In this document: in pieces, positions 1 to 13,100 of the stretch
Numbering within the stretch: the stretch's first letter is position 1
How the letters are laid out: the number at the start of each line of letters is the position of its first letter
Assembly: GCF_964355755.1 (NCBI RefSeq)
Contig: NC_092677.1
Location: forward strand, 2,113,001-2,177,000
Reading direction: 5' to 3'
Source: Antedon mediterranea
Taxonomy: Eukaryota > Echinodermata > Crinoidea > Comatulida > Antedonidae
Length of the DNA: 64,000 nt
Notes under the pieces: model-generated
Database searches by the model: none
What the model saw: the letters and a program-made list of their open reading frames with translations, nothing else
What the model was told of the DNA's origin: nothing
Position numbers and translations under genes: made by a program

Positions 1-34
1 TATTCATATAAGACTTCAGCAAACTTCTTCTTAA

Positions 35-189
35 TTAAGCTCCGTTTACACTATTGTACCAAACTTTATGTGACAAAAAAAATGATGTGCTTATATGGAC
101 ATGATGATGTCATACCACCACCATATTATGGCACATTACACTTTTTTTGTCACATGAAGTTTGATAGTGTTGACAGCTCCAGAGCTTAA
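35..189. mobile_element. MITE family B copy with TTAA flanks
   Basis: Inverted ends (GCTCCGTTTACACTAT and its near complement at the right) enclose an AT-rich core with the family's TGACAAAAAAA and TTTTTTTGTCACA arms. TTAA stands at both edges, fitting a TTAA target-site duplication. Confidence 0.7.
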
Positions 190-940
190 TACTATTCAAT
201 TCAGCTGGTGGCACACGTTTGTTTTCACACTAGTACGCACACAATGCGGACCAAACCACAAGGGGACACTTCGTCATACGTAAACAAAAGGAAGATGACC
301 AGCTTAACGAATAATCCTCAGAGCTACGGCAAAGAAATCCACATAATAAGCTGTTGGACGATTAATTCAATGTGGTTCAATTGCAACTGGCATGGTCATA
401 CAGGGACGTCACAAATAGGTTTCGACCGTCCTGAAGCATAATGACCTTTATTTTTTATGACGCGTCACACGACTAGCAGCTATTGAGTTCAAAAGTCATG
501 AACCCATTATGTTTCTGAGCGTGTGCAAAATTACTTTTAAACTCGATAGTATTTGCGTAGTTTTGAAAGCGACCATTGCGAAAACGATAAGTCGCTAAAG
601 AGCGAAGAGGGGCCAGGGACTTATATTAGTTCCGGTCAATCCTAGGAAACTATACTACAGATGATAATGGTCACACAGCTGTTTCGCTCTCAAGACAACT
701 TCCGTTGGGAAATACAGTATATTCACAGACAATATAATTATATCAAATCTGAACTTTACCATGTAAATTTAACACCAAGTTTAACCTCAATGTACTTACC
801 TAAATATTAGATTAATTTTAGCAGCATCTGGTGAAGCCTAACTAAACTACCGTACTCAAAGAAGTTAAAAATTTCGTTGATGGCGCTGTTTATACCTATA
901 ATAAGAAACCGCAGAGCGAAAGGAGACCAGTTGATGTCAG
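190..940. other. Non-coding stretch upstream of the Kazal gene
   Basis: No exon, RNA gene or clear repeat was recognised. Open frames are short and lack domain signals. Confidence 0.4.
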
Positions 941-1076
941 AGCGTATAAAGGCCTTGTTACTCTATGTCTTAAATATAGGATTTATATATTGTACTACAG
1001 GATATCCGTTTGTGTACCGTTTGTCTGTAAGGCAATTATTCATATTATGATACATAGCGAATGCAGTTGTCACAAA
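941..1076 (+). promoter_or_regulatory. Candidate core promoter and 5' UTR of the Kazal gene
   Basis: A TATA-like element (GTATAAAGG, about 943-951) lies about 100-130 bases upstream of two in-frame ATGs (1047 and 1077) that open a signal-peptide exon. This spacing fits a TATA-driven start near 975. No transcript evidence is visible; the assignment rests on position and motif only. Confidence 0.4.
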
Positions 1077-1164
1077 ATGGTGTTACTTTTCAGCGGTCTT
1101 TTATTTATTTCTGTAATGCTGACTAGTATGGGTGGTACGACCAGTGTAAACGCAGCCTTAACCG
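1077..1164 (+). CDS. Signal-peptide exon 1 of the Kazal gene
   Basis: From Met 1077 the exon encodes a hydrophobic leader (MVLLFSGLLFISVML...) followed by small and polar residues (GGTTSVNAALT), a good secretory signal. It ends one base into a codon at a GTAGGT donor, matching the phase of the exon-2 acceptor at 11125. An upstream in-frame ATG at 1047 would add ten residues; 1077 is preferred because the hydrophobic stretch begins there. Linkage to exon 2 over ~10 kb is inferred from phase and the need for a leader. Confidence 0.5.
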
Positions 1165-4100
1165 GTAGGTATACTTATATTACTACAAACAATCTAAGAT
1201 TACCATGGATATATAAATTTAGCAGTGTCAGGTTAATTTATTGTTTCCTCACTAATTCCTAAAACACATTTTGAACTGGCTTACGGCTGTGGTCTAGTCT
1301 GGGTTCTTGAAAGGTCACACTGGCTGTTGTATATTACACAGATGTACTTAATAATAAATATTAATAACTTATATATATACTGTATTATACATATATACAC
1401 ATATATACTTATATGTAATATTAGTAACTTTATTCCGTCAAGACATCCTCGAGGATCTTCGGTTTTGATTCGCAGAAAGACAAAACATTTTACTTTTATT
1501 TAATGTATTCGTTATACTTCGTGCACGCGAGGGGATGGCACACGCGAGGGGATGGTGCACGCGGGAGGATGGCCCACACCCACTCAAAATTTACAATGCA
1601 AAAATAGGATACTCTGTTCAGCACCTAATTAGGTTATATGCATTATCATGCATATAACCTTATTTTACAATTATTATCATCCTGCCTACCGTTATCGGTG
1701 AGTTATTATCATCCTGCCTACCGTTATCGGTGAGTTATTATCATCCTGCTTACCGTTATCGGTGAGTTATTATCATCCTGCCTACCGTTATCGGTGAGTT
1801 ATTATCATCCTGCTTACCGTTATCGGTGAGTTATTGAAATATTCGAATTCAGTGGAATTTTATTTTATATTTTCTTTACAAAGAAACCATTTTTTTTCAT
1901 TTATTAATAGAAAACATACGATTATGAACAAACATGTGGTTAACAGCAGTTTATTTTTATATTATAAACTCCCATTGATAGTTGTTAGCCGTATCACACT
2001 GGGGTATGTTGCGTAAACGCCGTTCCATTACTGGGGGATGTAAACGCGGGTTAGTATTTCGGCGTGTGTGGAGGTTAGTGACGCCGAATTATTCATCCAT
2101 GTAAAAAAGAAAGAAAAGGAAAGTGACATGAGAGAAGGAGGAAGGACGTTTGGCCGGCAGCTCTTAATGAATAAAAATAAAGAGGTTAGGTTAGCCATTA
2201 CTATAACAACCTATACAAAACGGTACCATTTGATAGTCTTAAGCTCTGTCTACACCGTCAAACATTATGTGACAAAAAAATGTGATTGACATTATGATGT
2301 CATAACACTACCATATTTGGGCATATCACTACCATATTTGGGCATATCACTGCCATATTTGGGCATATCACTACCATATTTGGGCATATCACTACCATAT
2401 TTGGGCATATCAAACTTTTTTAAACAGAGCTTTAGTGGTCGGAACCAGCATTGAAACATATTATTATGCTACGTTCGTTGGTTAAACATTTTAGCATAAA
2501 AAACTTAAAATGACAAACATTAATATCAGGCATTGTTTTTGATAAATTGATCAACGATTCGTTCAATTTTTTTTTTACAATTTTGCGACCATTTCGTTTT
2601 GAAAAAATAGAAAATTAAATCTCGCGGCTATAAAATGTGATGAGGCAAGGCATTACATTACATTTGAAAGTAATGGTTTTTGTCATTGATTAATTATAAC
2701 ACTAGCTGTTGTGTGAAGTGAAGCCTATCCCTAAAGCACTGCTGTACAGTTATATCTATATATAAATTTACGTAAGGGCAAAATTCGGTAAATCGCGCGT
2801 AATTTCTAGAATGTTTACTCGATGGTATGTAAAGTTGGTTCGTACTTTCGGTACTGATTTTAACCACCTGATGTAACCCTGTTTACTAATTAAATTGAGT
2901 TCGATAATTAGTTATTGACGATTAAAACGAATTTAGGTTCAACGATTTGCCCCAAATAGGGGTGTTTTCCGATCGTGGTATACACTGTCTAATGTATATC
3001 CATCTTGAAAAATACCCGCAGACAATAATACGAGGATGCTTCGCATTTTCCTATCTCCTCCTACGATAATTGTTTTTAATGGCTGAAAACCGGTTGATCA
3101 GCTCGAGTACAGCATCATAATGTTGAAGACAGGCCGATTTTCTTTTAAAAACACTATTTTGATAGATTTAATATACGTTTATTCAAATGTATTGATTTGA
3201 AATGAATGGAACATTACAATCTCTGTTCCACAAGTGTCTATTCCTTCAGGTGTCGTAAAGGCAAGTACTGTATACTCATAACAGAAATTTGATCCATTTT
3301 TTTTTCAATTTGTGCTGCAGAGGTTGGATATAGATTTTTTTTTTAAACGGATAATGAGCTAGCGTTTTCAGTCGCCGTATATTATGTACAAATCATTATT
3401 ATTGCAATTAAACCACCCACGTGACATCATCATCCTTCCCTCACTACACTGGCATGAGTAGCGTTGTAAAGCCAGTAGAGGATAGGCCTACGGTGCATCA
3501 CATGCCCTAAACGCAGAACAACTTTGGTGGGTAGGGTAGGAACCAACTTAAGTATGAATTGGCTCTAAGAAACAATTGGAAACCATTAGGCCTACTAATT
3601 AAGTTGAGTTAGATAATTTAATATTTATTGACGATTAAATCGAATGTATGATTTGCCACGAATAGGTGGTTTTCACTAATTGTTTTACATTATATAAACA
3701 TATACACGTCGTAGTGATGTATCATTACATGTACTGTACTATTTCAATCGACTAGGACGGTGATAGTTTCAACAAAGTATTACATCGCAATGTTTTACTG
3801 TGTTTAGTGGTATATTATTTGTAAAACATGAAAACAATTAATATTTCGTTACTACATTGATAAAGAATATATTTAAAAATTGTTCCTCTTTGCACCCATC
3901 CTCTTTCCTATCCCTCAACCCTAATGTTACATACAAAACACAAATTAAGTTTGTTTAAATTTGACTTAAACAATTGGTCTCATTTTGTGACAAGTTTCTC
4001 TTTCGGAAGTAATTCCCAGGGTACTAATTTTAGTTCAGTACATAAATCACAGTGTCTATTTATTCGTTCCTGTAAACGACATGTATTATTGTCCTGCGGT

Positions 4101-7100
4101 ACGTACATTTGAAATCGCCAGTTTTTTAACGCTGAAATTATTATGTATTCGAATATATTAATGTTACCTTGAAAATATCGAAAGGTTACACAAAGGGAAA
4201 TACAATATGACTATTTATAAAATCAAATTAAAATATAACACTAAACGAACCACAATGTTAGGACAATTGTAGATATATCGACAGCTGTACACAATGTGAT
4301 AGTGTACAGGAGTTAAAGGGAATGAGTAGCAGTTAAACATCATGACGACCTATCGTTTTCAAGACGCGCCGCAACACACGACGACTACGCAGCTATCAAG
4401 TTGAAACGTCATTGCGCATGTTTCTGATTCGTACAGTCGCTTGTCATTGGTCGCTTGCGTTGCGTGTTTAGTGGCAACCAAGCCTAAAGCTCTATCTACA
4501 CTATGAAACTAGTTTGACAAAAAATGTGTGATGTGCCCAAATATGGTAATGATATGCTTAAATATGGTAGTGATATGACATCATATCATATGGGCACATC
4601 ACATTTTTTGTCACATAAAGTTTGATAGTGTAGAAAGGCTAAATTGATTCCAATAATTTGTTCATGAGATGGTAATACCAAGTCGTACTAGGGTACCATA
4701 ATAGGGCTATGACCGTTCAATTGGACGTACCCGTGCGTGCCCTCAATATTGCGAACCATGATTAAGCTATAATACTCGATGTTGATCATGACAAATTGAA
4801 AAGGTATACCGGAAGTTAAGGACAGTGATGCAACACACAAAAATTAGCAGTTTGTTTTCTGCCCCGATCGTCCAGAAACGCGAGTTACATGAGATGAGGT
4901 GGGGTGGGGGGGGGGGGGTTACCTTCTGGCTGGTGTGGTAGGATGTTGTGATGGCATGTGGTAACTCTCTCCATCACGTTTTCCCAATCAGATGTGAATG
5001 CGTCCCGGCAACATATTTAGGACAAGGATGATTGTATTACTGCTTACGCTCACAATAATATCCACGTCGAAGCACTCCCACAAGTGTGTCTATCAACATT
5101 GTATCAACCCATTCGCGATGAACGCAACTTGTCAATACAATTTGAGTATAATTTTTTATGTTGACAACCAATCCTAGCTAACTTCACATTACATTACAAT
5201 CGGAAATTATTCATTCATCTTTTATTTCGAAAAAAATAATTCTCCATAGCTCAAAAACAAATTAGTGTCTACATTATTATAAATATAAAGGAAGAAAAAT
5301 ATATGACGCCTAGTAGTAATAACATCTGTACAGCGACGTACGCACACACTCGACCGATTGGAACATATACTGCTGACGATGTAGGAAGTCATACCGAATA
5401 TAATGCGAGTATTATTATGAAAACCCGGATTACTATAACCGATACCCAAATAAAATTTGGTTCTTCTCACTTTTCGCACAGATATAGTAAATTCCTTCAA
5501 AGAGCAAACATTTTGTAAATACTTTCTTAGCAGCAATTGATTTATTAAAATCTTTTCTTCAATTACTTTTTTTTTGCATTTCAATCGTGCATAGGTCAAT
5601 TTTGTCAAGACCTGTCGCTATGTTCTGATTACTTCAACTTTCACAAGTTACTTCCGATTTAGCATCGCCTTTCCAGATAAATTCCACCAAAGTAGGCATG
5701 CCCATACCCATGCAATCAACTAATAAAAATAAACTTGGGACCGGCAGCTGACATTAATGTGATTCATTTAATGAGCGCGAACTTAAGTCTTATACATCTG
5801 ACTAACTTTGTGGTTCACAGTAGAAAGTGGTTCACATGATATAGCAGACAGCTGGATTATCGAGGTTGTTACATAATGATTATTGCGATGATCTGTGGTG
5901 AGATATTAACCTTGTTATGCGTCAGTGAATTATAAAATAATATTAATATTAATTCCTATCTCATTCCATCGGGATGATAACACAATTAATACTTAACATA
6001 ATATCATTGACATTGAATGTCTGACGTATTTTAACTTTATTTGTAATGCTTTAAGTTTGAGATGAAGTAAGTGGGTTTCACGCAAGAGAAAAAAAAAGAC
6101 GATACATACGTACATACATACATAATTATTTCACCGTGTCTGTTGTATACAAACTTGGGATGGTTATCTAGTAACTTAACATAATAACTAAAATAATAGA
6201 CCAAACATTAATCGATCAATCAATATAACTGTAATCAATATTTGCATCAAAAGTGATCCAATAGGTTGTAATCGGTCATTTATACAAAATAATGTGTTTC
6301 CAGTATATTTTGACAAACACCCAAGGCAATGACGTGGGCCCATATACTTGATATTGATATTTTTTAAATAGTTTATCAATTTTAAAATCTAAAATTGCAA
6401 GTTGTTTAATGTTTATTGTGTTCTCTTTATCAGCCTGTTAGTGGAGGTTGTATCATATCTCTGTTGGTTGTAAATTGAATAAAATAAAAATATTGTAGAC
6501 ACACTTTTCTTGTAACAACACTTTAAACAACCTTTTTTTTTAATTCACTGTCCATGTTTCGTGAAAAGTTGTTGTTGAATATCTTAGACATTTAGGTTGA
6601 CAGATTTGATTTGTATTTGTACTTTTATTTTCAAATATTTATATAATCCAAAGGCAAAATACTGAACAATTCTGTGGGTATCAGTGGCTGGATGATCTCA
6701 ATGGAGATATTGTAATTGTATCTATAATGCAGATTTGAAGTGAAATAAAAGTTATTGAGTTTCCCTCACGAAAGAAAAAAAAAATTATATAAAAATGGCA
6801 TGGAAAGTGCATTCAAAATAGGTTGTAATTGGCAAATTACAAAAACATTTTTTCCAGTATATTTTGGCAAAAAATCATGGTAATGTAGGCATATAGACAC
6901 TTTTATCGTAACAGTGGCGTAAAGCAGAGGCCTGAGGCCCCTGGTTTAGGAGAGCCCAAGTGGTCCTCCAATTACGCTGGAAACACAATGGCAGACAATA
7001 GTCAAAATGATTTTATGGGTCGTCCTTGCATCCATTCACTTTGGTTTTATTCAATTTTAATATTCCAATTGTTTTTATTTTTTCTTTTTTTGTATTTTAA

Positions 7101-10100
7101 ATGTATTGTTGAATGGATGCTAAATGAAAAAAAAAATGAAAACATCTGGCTGCTTGTGGCCTCATAATTTCTTTAATTTTACGAAAACAAAGACGGCGGA
7201 AACGTTTCTATTTATTTATTTATTTGGAATTACACCTTTAGATCGGTGGCACACTTAGTACAAAGGTGCATCCTTCACAATAACAATTAATGAATTAGAT
7301 AGAGAAAAGTATAAAGGCAAAAACAACTAGCAACCCCTATCCTACCCCACCCCCATCCCTAATTGTAATCGATATATACAGTAGATCATTACTTTACACA
7401 AATGAATACAAAACAAAATATAGTAAAAGTGTTATAAATAATATCACCTGACTAAACACAGGTTATTACGAAACCCACCAACCCCCTCCTCTTTTCAATT
7501 TACTTAATGTAGCAATGTAGATAACATAGTTATTGAGTCATGGAATTAAGTGAACGTATGAGTGCGGACATGGATTGCCAGGAGACAACATTTAGGCGCT
7601 TACCATACTTTAGTTAAATAATTGTGCTTAGAAAATCAAAACGATTTTAAAAACTTCCTGCGCAGGGATAAGGCCACCTTTGATGAGCTTGCAAATTTAG
7701 TGGCTCCATTGATAAGCAAGCAAAACACTACGATGAGAGAGGCAATTCATCACAAGGAAAGATTAGCTGTTACTCTAAGATTCTTGGCAACCGGTTAGTT
7801 TTTGTTTGTTGTTGAATCACTTTATATAAATTAACTAATTGATTACTAGGCATAGTAAACTACTTAAAAGTCAATACAATCAATGCCAACATTGTACTCA
7901 ATATTTATTAATCAATTGATTATGATATATTAAATTTACAATATAAATTATCTTTACCTATACTACTTTAAACTACAATATATTATATTACCAGTCGATA
8001 ATCACCAGTGATTATTATAATCTGACATTTTTTGAGATTTTAGTTAATTTTATAGTATATTTATTATGTTTTACCTAAAGTATATTAAAGATTAAATTTG
8101 TACAGTGGAAATATTTATTTTCTCAAGCATGAACATTACTCAAATGTTGCCCACATAGGTACTGAATTGAAACGTTGTCATTAATAAAGGTTGTAAAACT
8201 GCTTTTCTTATAGGAGATTCATATAAAAGTTTGGAGTATACATACAGAATTTCAGGAGCCCAGACAATTGGTAAAATTGTTCCGGAAACATGCAAGGCTA
8301 TTTATGACGTTTTAGCAGACAAGTATCTTAAGGTGAGATATAAATTGATTGATTGATTAAAAATTTATTTAAAAAGTGTCCATAGTAAGTCAATCATTTT
8401 GAGCTTCAAACAAAAGGCAATTTATTTAATTGCTTTCAGTTCATCAACAATTTAATATGCATAATTTATATCTGGATCATCTTTTGCAGCCGGTTTGTTT
8501 GTAGCCATATCCAAGCAAGTGATGGCCTTTTCCAGAAGCTTCTGCTCATCAACCTCACTTTGTAGGGGTCGCTTTGTAGAGAATGATGTTTCTGCAATAT
8601 CAATATTTTCTTTATCTTCTGTTGCTGTTTCTTCCTCCATGTCCTCTAGCATACAATCAGCATCTTCAAGTGGTGTCTAAAAAATAGATGTTATTATAGA
8701 ATGAGTTAAAATATTTGATTCATGGCTATAAAGTTTTACTTCATTAATCTTGCAGGTCCCAAATACAGAAGACGGGGTCAGGAAGAAAAGTTTTACAGGT
8801 TTCATCTCCGACGGGTGTAACAATACTGTTTGCAAGATTTGAACCAATATCTGTAAAGTAATCATTAAAGGATTGGGAAATAATATGTGGGTCAATTATG
8901 TTGCAATTATTTTGAATAAAATAAGAGGGAATTGGAGTTGAGGTTTTTTTTCCAAGTACAGAAAAATGGTATTCCATGTTTTTTTAAGATTTGTTTTATA
9001 AAGGTTGAATTTAGTTTTGTAATGATTTTTGGTAGAAATATGAATTAAATTGGTTAATTTATTACGATATTTAGCATATTTATTTTTGTCAGAGTTAGAG
9101 GAAATAATAGAACTGAGATCATTACGTAACGTGTGTTGGTCCTCTGGATGACATGATATTTAAATTATAGCCTAATATAGGCCTGCATAGCTAGGCTAGT
9201 TGTAAGCCCTACCCACCTAGCATGCAGACTAGGTCTAGGCCTACTATGCCTTCTAGACAATAGAGTAGGAGAAAGCCTCCTTCCTAGGCCTAACCTAAGT
9301 AGGTAGGCCTTGCCCAGCCTACTACTACTAGGCCTAGGCGGCCCTGCCCTAGCTAGGCCTACCTAGGCCTACTACTAGCATAAAAAAAGCATCATGAAGT
9401 AGCCTAGGTCTAGGCCAGGGCAGGCTAGGTAGGCCTAGGGCCTAGGCCCTACCACCTAGTTAGGCCTAGCTAGGCTAGGCCCAGCCTAGCCTAGCTAGGG
9501 CCTAATGTTAAACAAAAAATGTTAAAAAAATCTAATTTGACCCACGATGGCCTACTAGGCTAGGCCTAGGCCTACTGATTTTTATAAAAATAATATTGGC
9601 TGAATTGTGTAAGAACAATAAGCATTTTGGCCAAGACTAGGATAGCCTTACACTTGGGTTTCGTTTGCTTTTAAGTGGACTGAAGCACTTCTGACATAGT
9701 ATAGGCCTAGCTTTAAACATATCTTCTGATTCCAACCGTTCAGCAATGTTACTGTAGGTGAGAGTTTTGAGAGTTTTATTGTGATATTCATGGGATTTGA
9801 CATCCCATAAACATGGGTTCTCTTCAAAAGAGATCAATTAAATTGTTTGTGTCAAAATCCTCGCGCTCAACCATCTTGATCTTTTTGCAAAAATAAATAA
9901 TAGTCTGTCAAAATCTCTGTGCTCTGATTGGTCAATAGTGAATATTGTCTTCAGACATTCATAATACATGTATTATGAGTAGAGCATTGTTCTACTCTCA
10001 CAGACACTAACAGACACATAAAATGGCAATCAGACAAAGTCTGATTTAGGCATACACGATCAGACTTGTCTGATCATACATTGTATGATGTGTATGAAAG

Positions 10101-13100
10101 ACAAATGTATTACTGTGTATGCTTGCTTTAGACAGTGTGAGCGTTCATCATAGATGCTACGTCACTGTGTAGCAGAAACACTTTAAAACAACCTTAAAAC
10201 ATGCCAGCAATGTACCCTATATACAAATCTTTAAAATAAAGACCAACATCACATAAAATAAATTGAAACCTAATTCGATTAAATGAATAGACTGCATTCT
10301 GTGTGAAAGGTTTGGTTTGAATTATTCTATGGTTTTTGGAGTTACATCCAGACGCACTGGAGCATGAAATTTAATATTGTATTTTGCCTAATGTATTTGA
10401 CAGGCGTGGATTTGGCAGTAAAGCCTCAATCATTACTATGAATATGTTGCTTCATCAAACGTGTGTGTAGTGTAATTTCATGTATTAAGCTTTAAACTAG
10501 GATAGGTTATATCGATTGATGTCAGAAGAAGCTGGTACATTTAGTGCTCAAGTGTCAGATGATCAAGAGAGCTACTCATACTGCTGCTGGCACGCACGCG
10601 CGCGTACAAATTGTCACGTACAATTGCCACTTCACTTTAATCCCTAGCATGTATTTTATTTATTTTCGTAAATTAACGAATTAATATTAGACGTGATTGG
10701 GTTAATATAGCGTACAGTGTTGCAGTGTTGAGGGTGATCCGTTTTGGAAACATTTTTGATGTTATTTTATGCTATCTTTTTAATACATTTTAAATATTTT
10801 AAGTACCTTTTAATAATGTGAAAAATTGTCACAATTCAATTTTTCTGTGAAGATAATTTTAATAAATATACCATTATGAATGAATGAATGTACATGGGTA
10901 CTAACTCGTTTCTTTGCGAAATATAAGTTGGTAGAAAATAATCACGATTTAGCAGTGGTAGCCGACAGCCTACTTAACGAAATACAATTTTTATTTTACT
11001 GTGCAATCTTCAATCATCTCCGATTGAAGAGTAATTCTTATTTTTATTTCATTTAGGCCTATATTTTTATAGAGAAGTTAAAGTTGAATTATGTTATAAA
11101 TTAAAATATTGATGTAATTTTCAGAAAAGTGTACGCGTAACTGCGTAGCTAGAAGTAAACCCGTATGTGGAAGTGACAAAAGAACTTACCCCAGTGAATG
11201 TCATTTGAAGAAACGCGCATGCGTCGTTAAGGACTTGGTGAAAGAGTGCAATGGACCGTGTAAAAAAGGTATGCATGATTAATTTAGATTTTATCCGGTT
11301 TCTTCTAACCTAATTTTATACAAATTTAACATTTCTGAATTGTTCCCATGAGCCACGGAATAGACAAATTGATCAATGATGAATTGCAATTCCTATAAAT
11401 GATTCAACAACTTTTTTTAAATAAATAGCATAGTTTTATTTTATTAAAAACTTATACGGGTTTCCGTTGCCAAGTAGTAATATTCAGGAAGCCAAGCCAA
11501 CGTTCATAGTAGCAGAATTTTCAATCTTTCTTTCAACACCAATCAAATTAATGTTTTTAATTATGATTTCAAGGCAATTTTGTGTCAGTCAGGACTGAAA
11601 GCATTCCTGTCATGCTTCATTTATTTATACCCAATCCAAGTAATTATCATTTTCCCCTTTTCTAGTGAAAGGACACAGTTGCTGCAATATTAAAAGAAAA
11701 TGTCCAAAGCGATTTAGATCGTCAGGACCGGTTTGCGGCACGAACGGCGTCACATATCCAAACCTATGTCTATTGGCGATTGCAATATGTAAAGAGAAAG
11801 GACTGAAGATTAAGTGAGTAAAACTATCACATAATTTCTGTGAGATATTTTAATAAGGTAAGACAAGACAGACAAGGTAACTGACAATGGCGATTTGATG
11901 ATGATTGTAGGCCTATTTCACACGTACGTTGAAGAGGAAGGTTTGTTTGTTTGTTCATTTTTATACTGGGTGACCTCTTCAGTCAAAGACTGATCTCCCA
12001 GAGGGCCTAGTTGGTGATCAGTGGCTGTGATGTACTAATACACCGGGGTAACCCCCTACTCGTCTCGAAAGATGTACTAGGTTCTTTAAAGTGCACACGA
12101 GCTAGTTGTGTACACTGGACCTACGGTTTACCACCAGAACCATGGAGTGAGTGAGCCTCGAACCCTTGCCAATGTTATGGCTACGTAATTACGGTTCCAC
12201 TGTCTTAACCGCTCGGCCACTCACCCACTAAGGTGTGGACCCGGTTATATACTCTCGGACGACAAGTACAAAACAACGACAACAGCTAAATGTATTCGTA
12301 CTTTATATTACAGCTATGAAGCATTTTACCAGGCTCCTTTCGCAGTGGACCACGAATACAATCTTGCTCTCTATTCGCCCGTTTATGCATTACGTCATTC
12401 GGAAATCACTCACGCATAACGGAGTGTAACTAGCGCCATCACAGTTATAACCAAAGATGTACTCATACTGGATAAAAATAATAAATGTTGACTAAACTTT
12501 TATGTTAAATGTTTTATCTGTCGTAGAGGAGAAAGTAAATGTAGTGATCTGGAGGTAACAACACAACTTCCTAGACCAGTGACGTCAGAAGAAGCGTTTT
12601 GTATAGACGAGAAACTTGGGAAGCAATGTTCCGGTGAATGCAAAACAGGTGAGTAATTGATTGACCAATCACGGTGACAATCCAAAGCGCATGGCTCATA
12701 GTAAAGCATATGGTGAGGTAAACTAGGATGCAGCGTAAAATTGAATAATCCATCGCTTACGATTTATCGAGTTACTTTTGTTGCAAGTTTCAGTCCTCCA
12801 ATGTTACAATGTTATGAATTGAATAAAATATGTAATCATATATGGTGACTATGATGGGACTACTGACGTCATTTTCTATGTGTATTCAGTTTCAAATAAG
12901 GTCATATTTTTCTCCCAAAATGTTTTATTCAGTAAATGACGTTCACTGCTGCGACATACGTACAAGATGTCCACGAGTGTTTAAAGACAGTGGTTACGTT
13001 TGTGGCACTGATGGCGTGTCATACGTCAACCAATGTGAACTTGCTAAGAAAACTTGTCGAACAGCAGGTTTGCTCATTGAAAAGGATTACGACGGAAAAT

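Noticed and set aside
5222-5608. 128-residue open frame on the minus strand
   Set aside because: It starts at a non-ATG codon, has no domain, signal peptide or composition of a real protein, and lies within the large Kazal intron.
9901-10080. Cluster of CAGAC/GTCTG palindromes considered as a TIR element
   Set aside because: No consistent outer ends could be paired.
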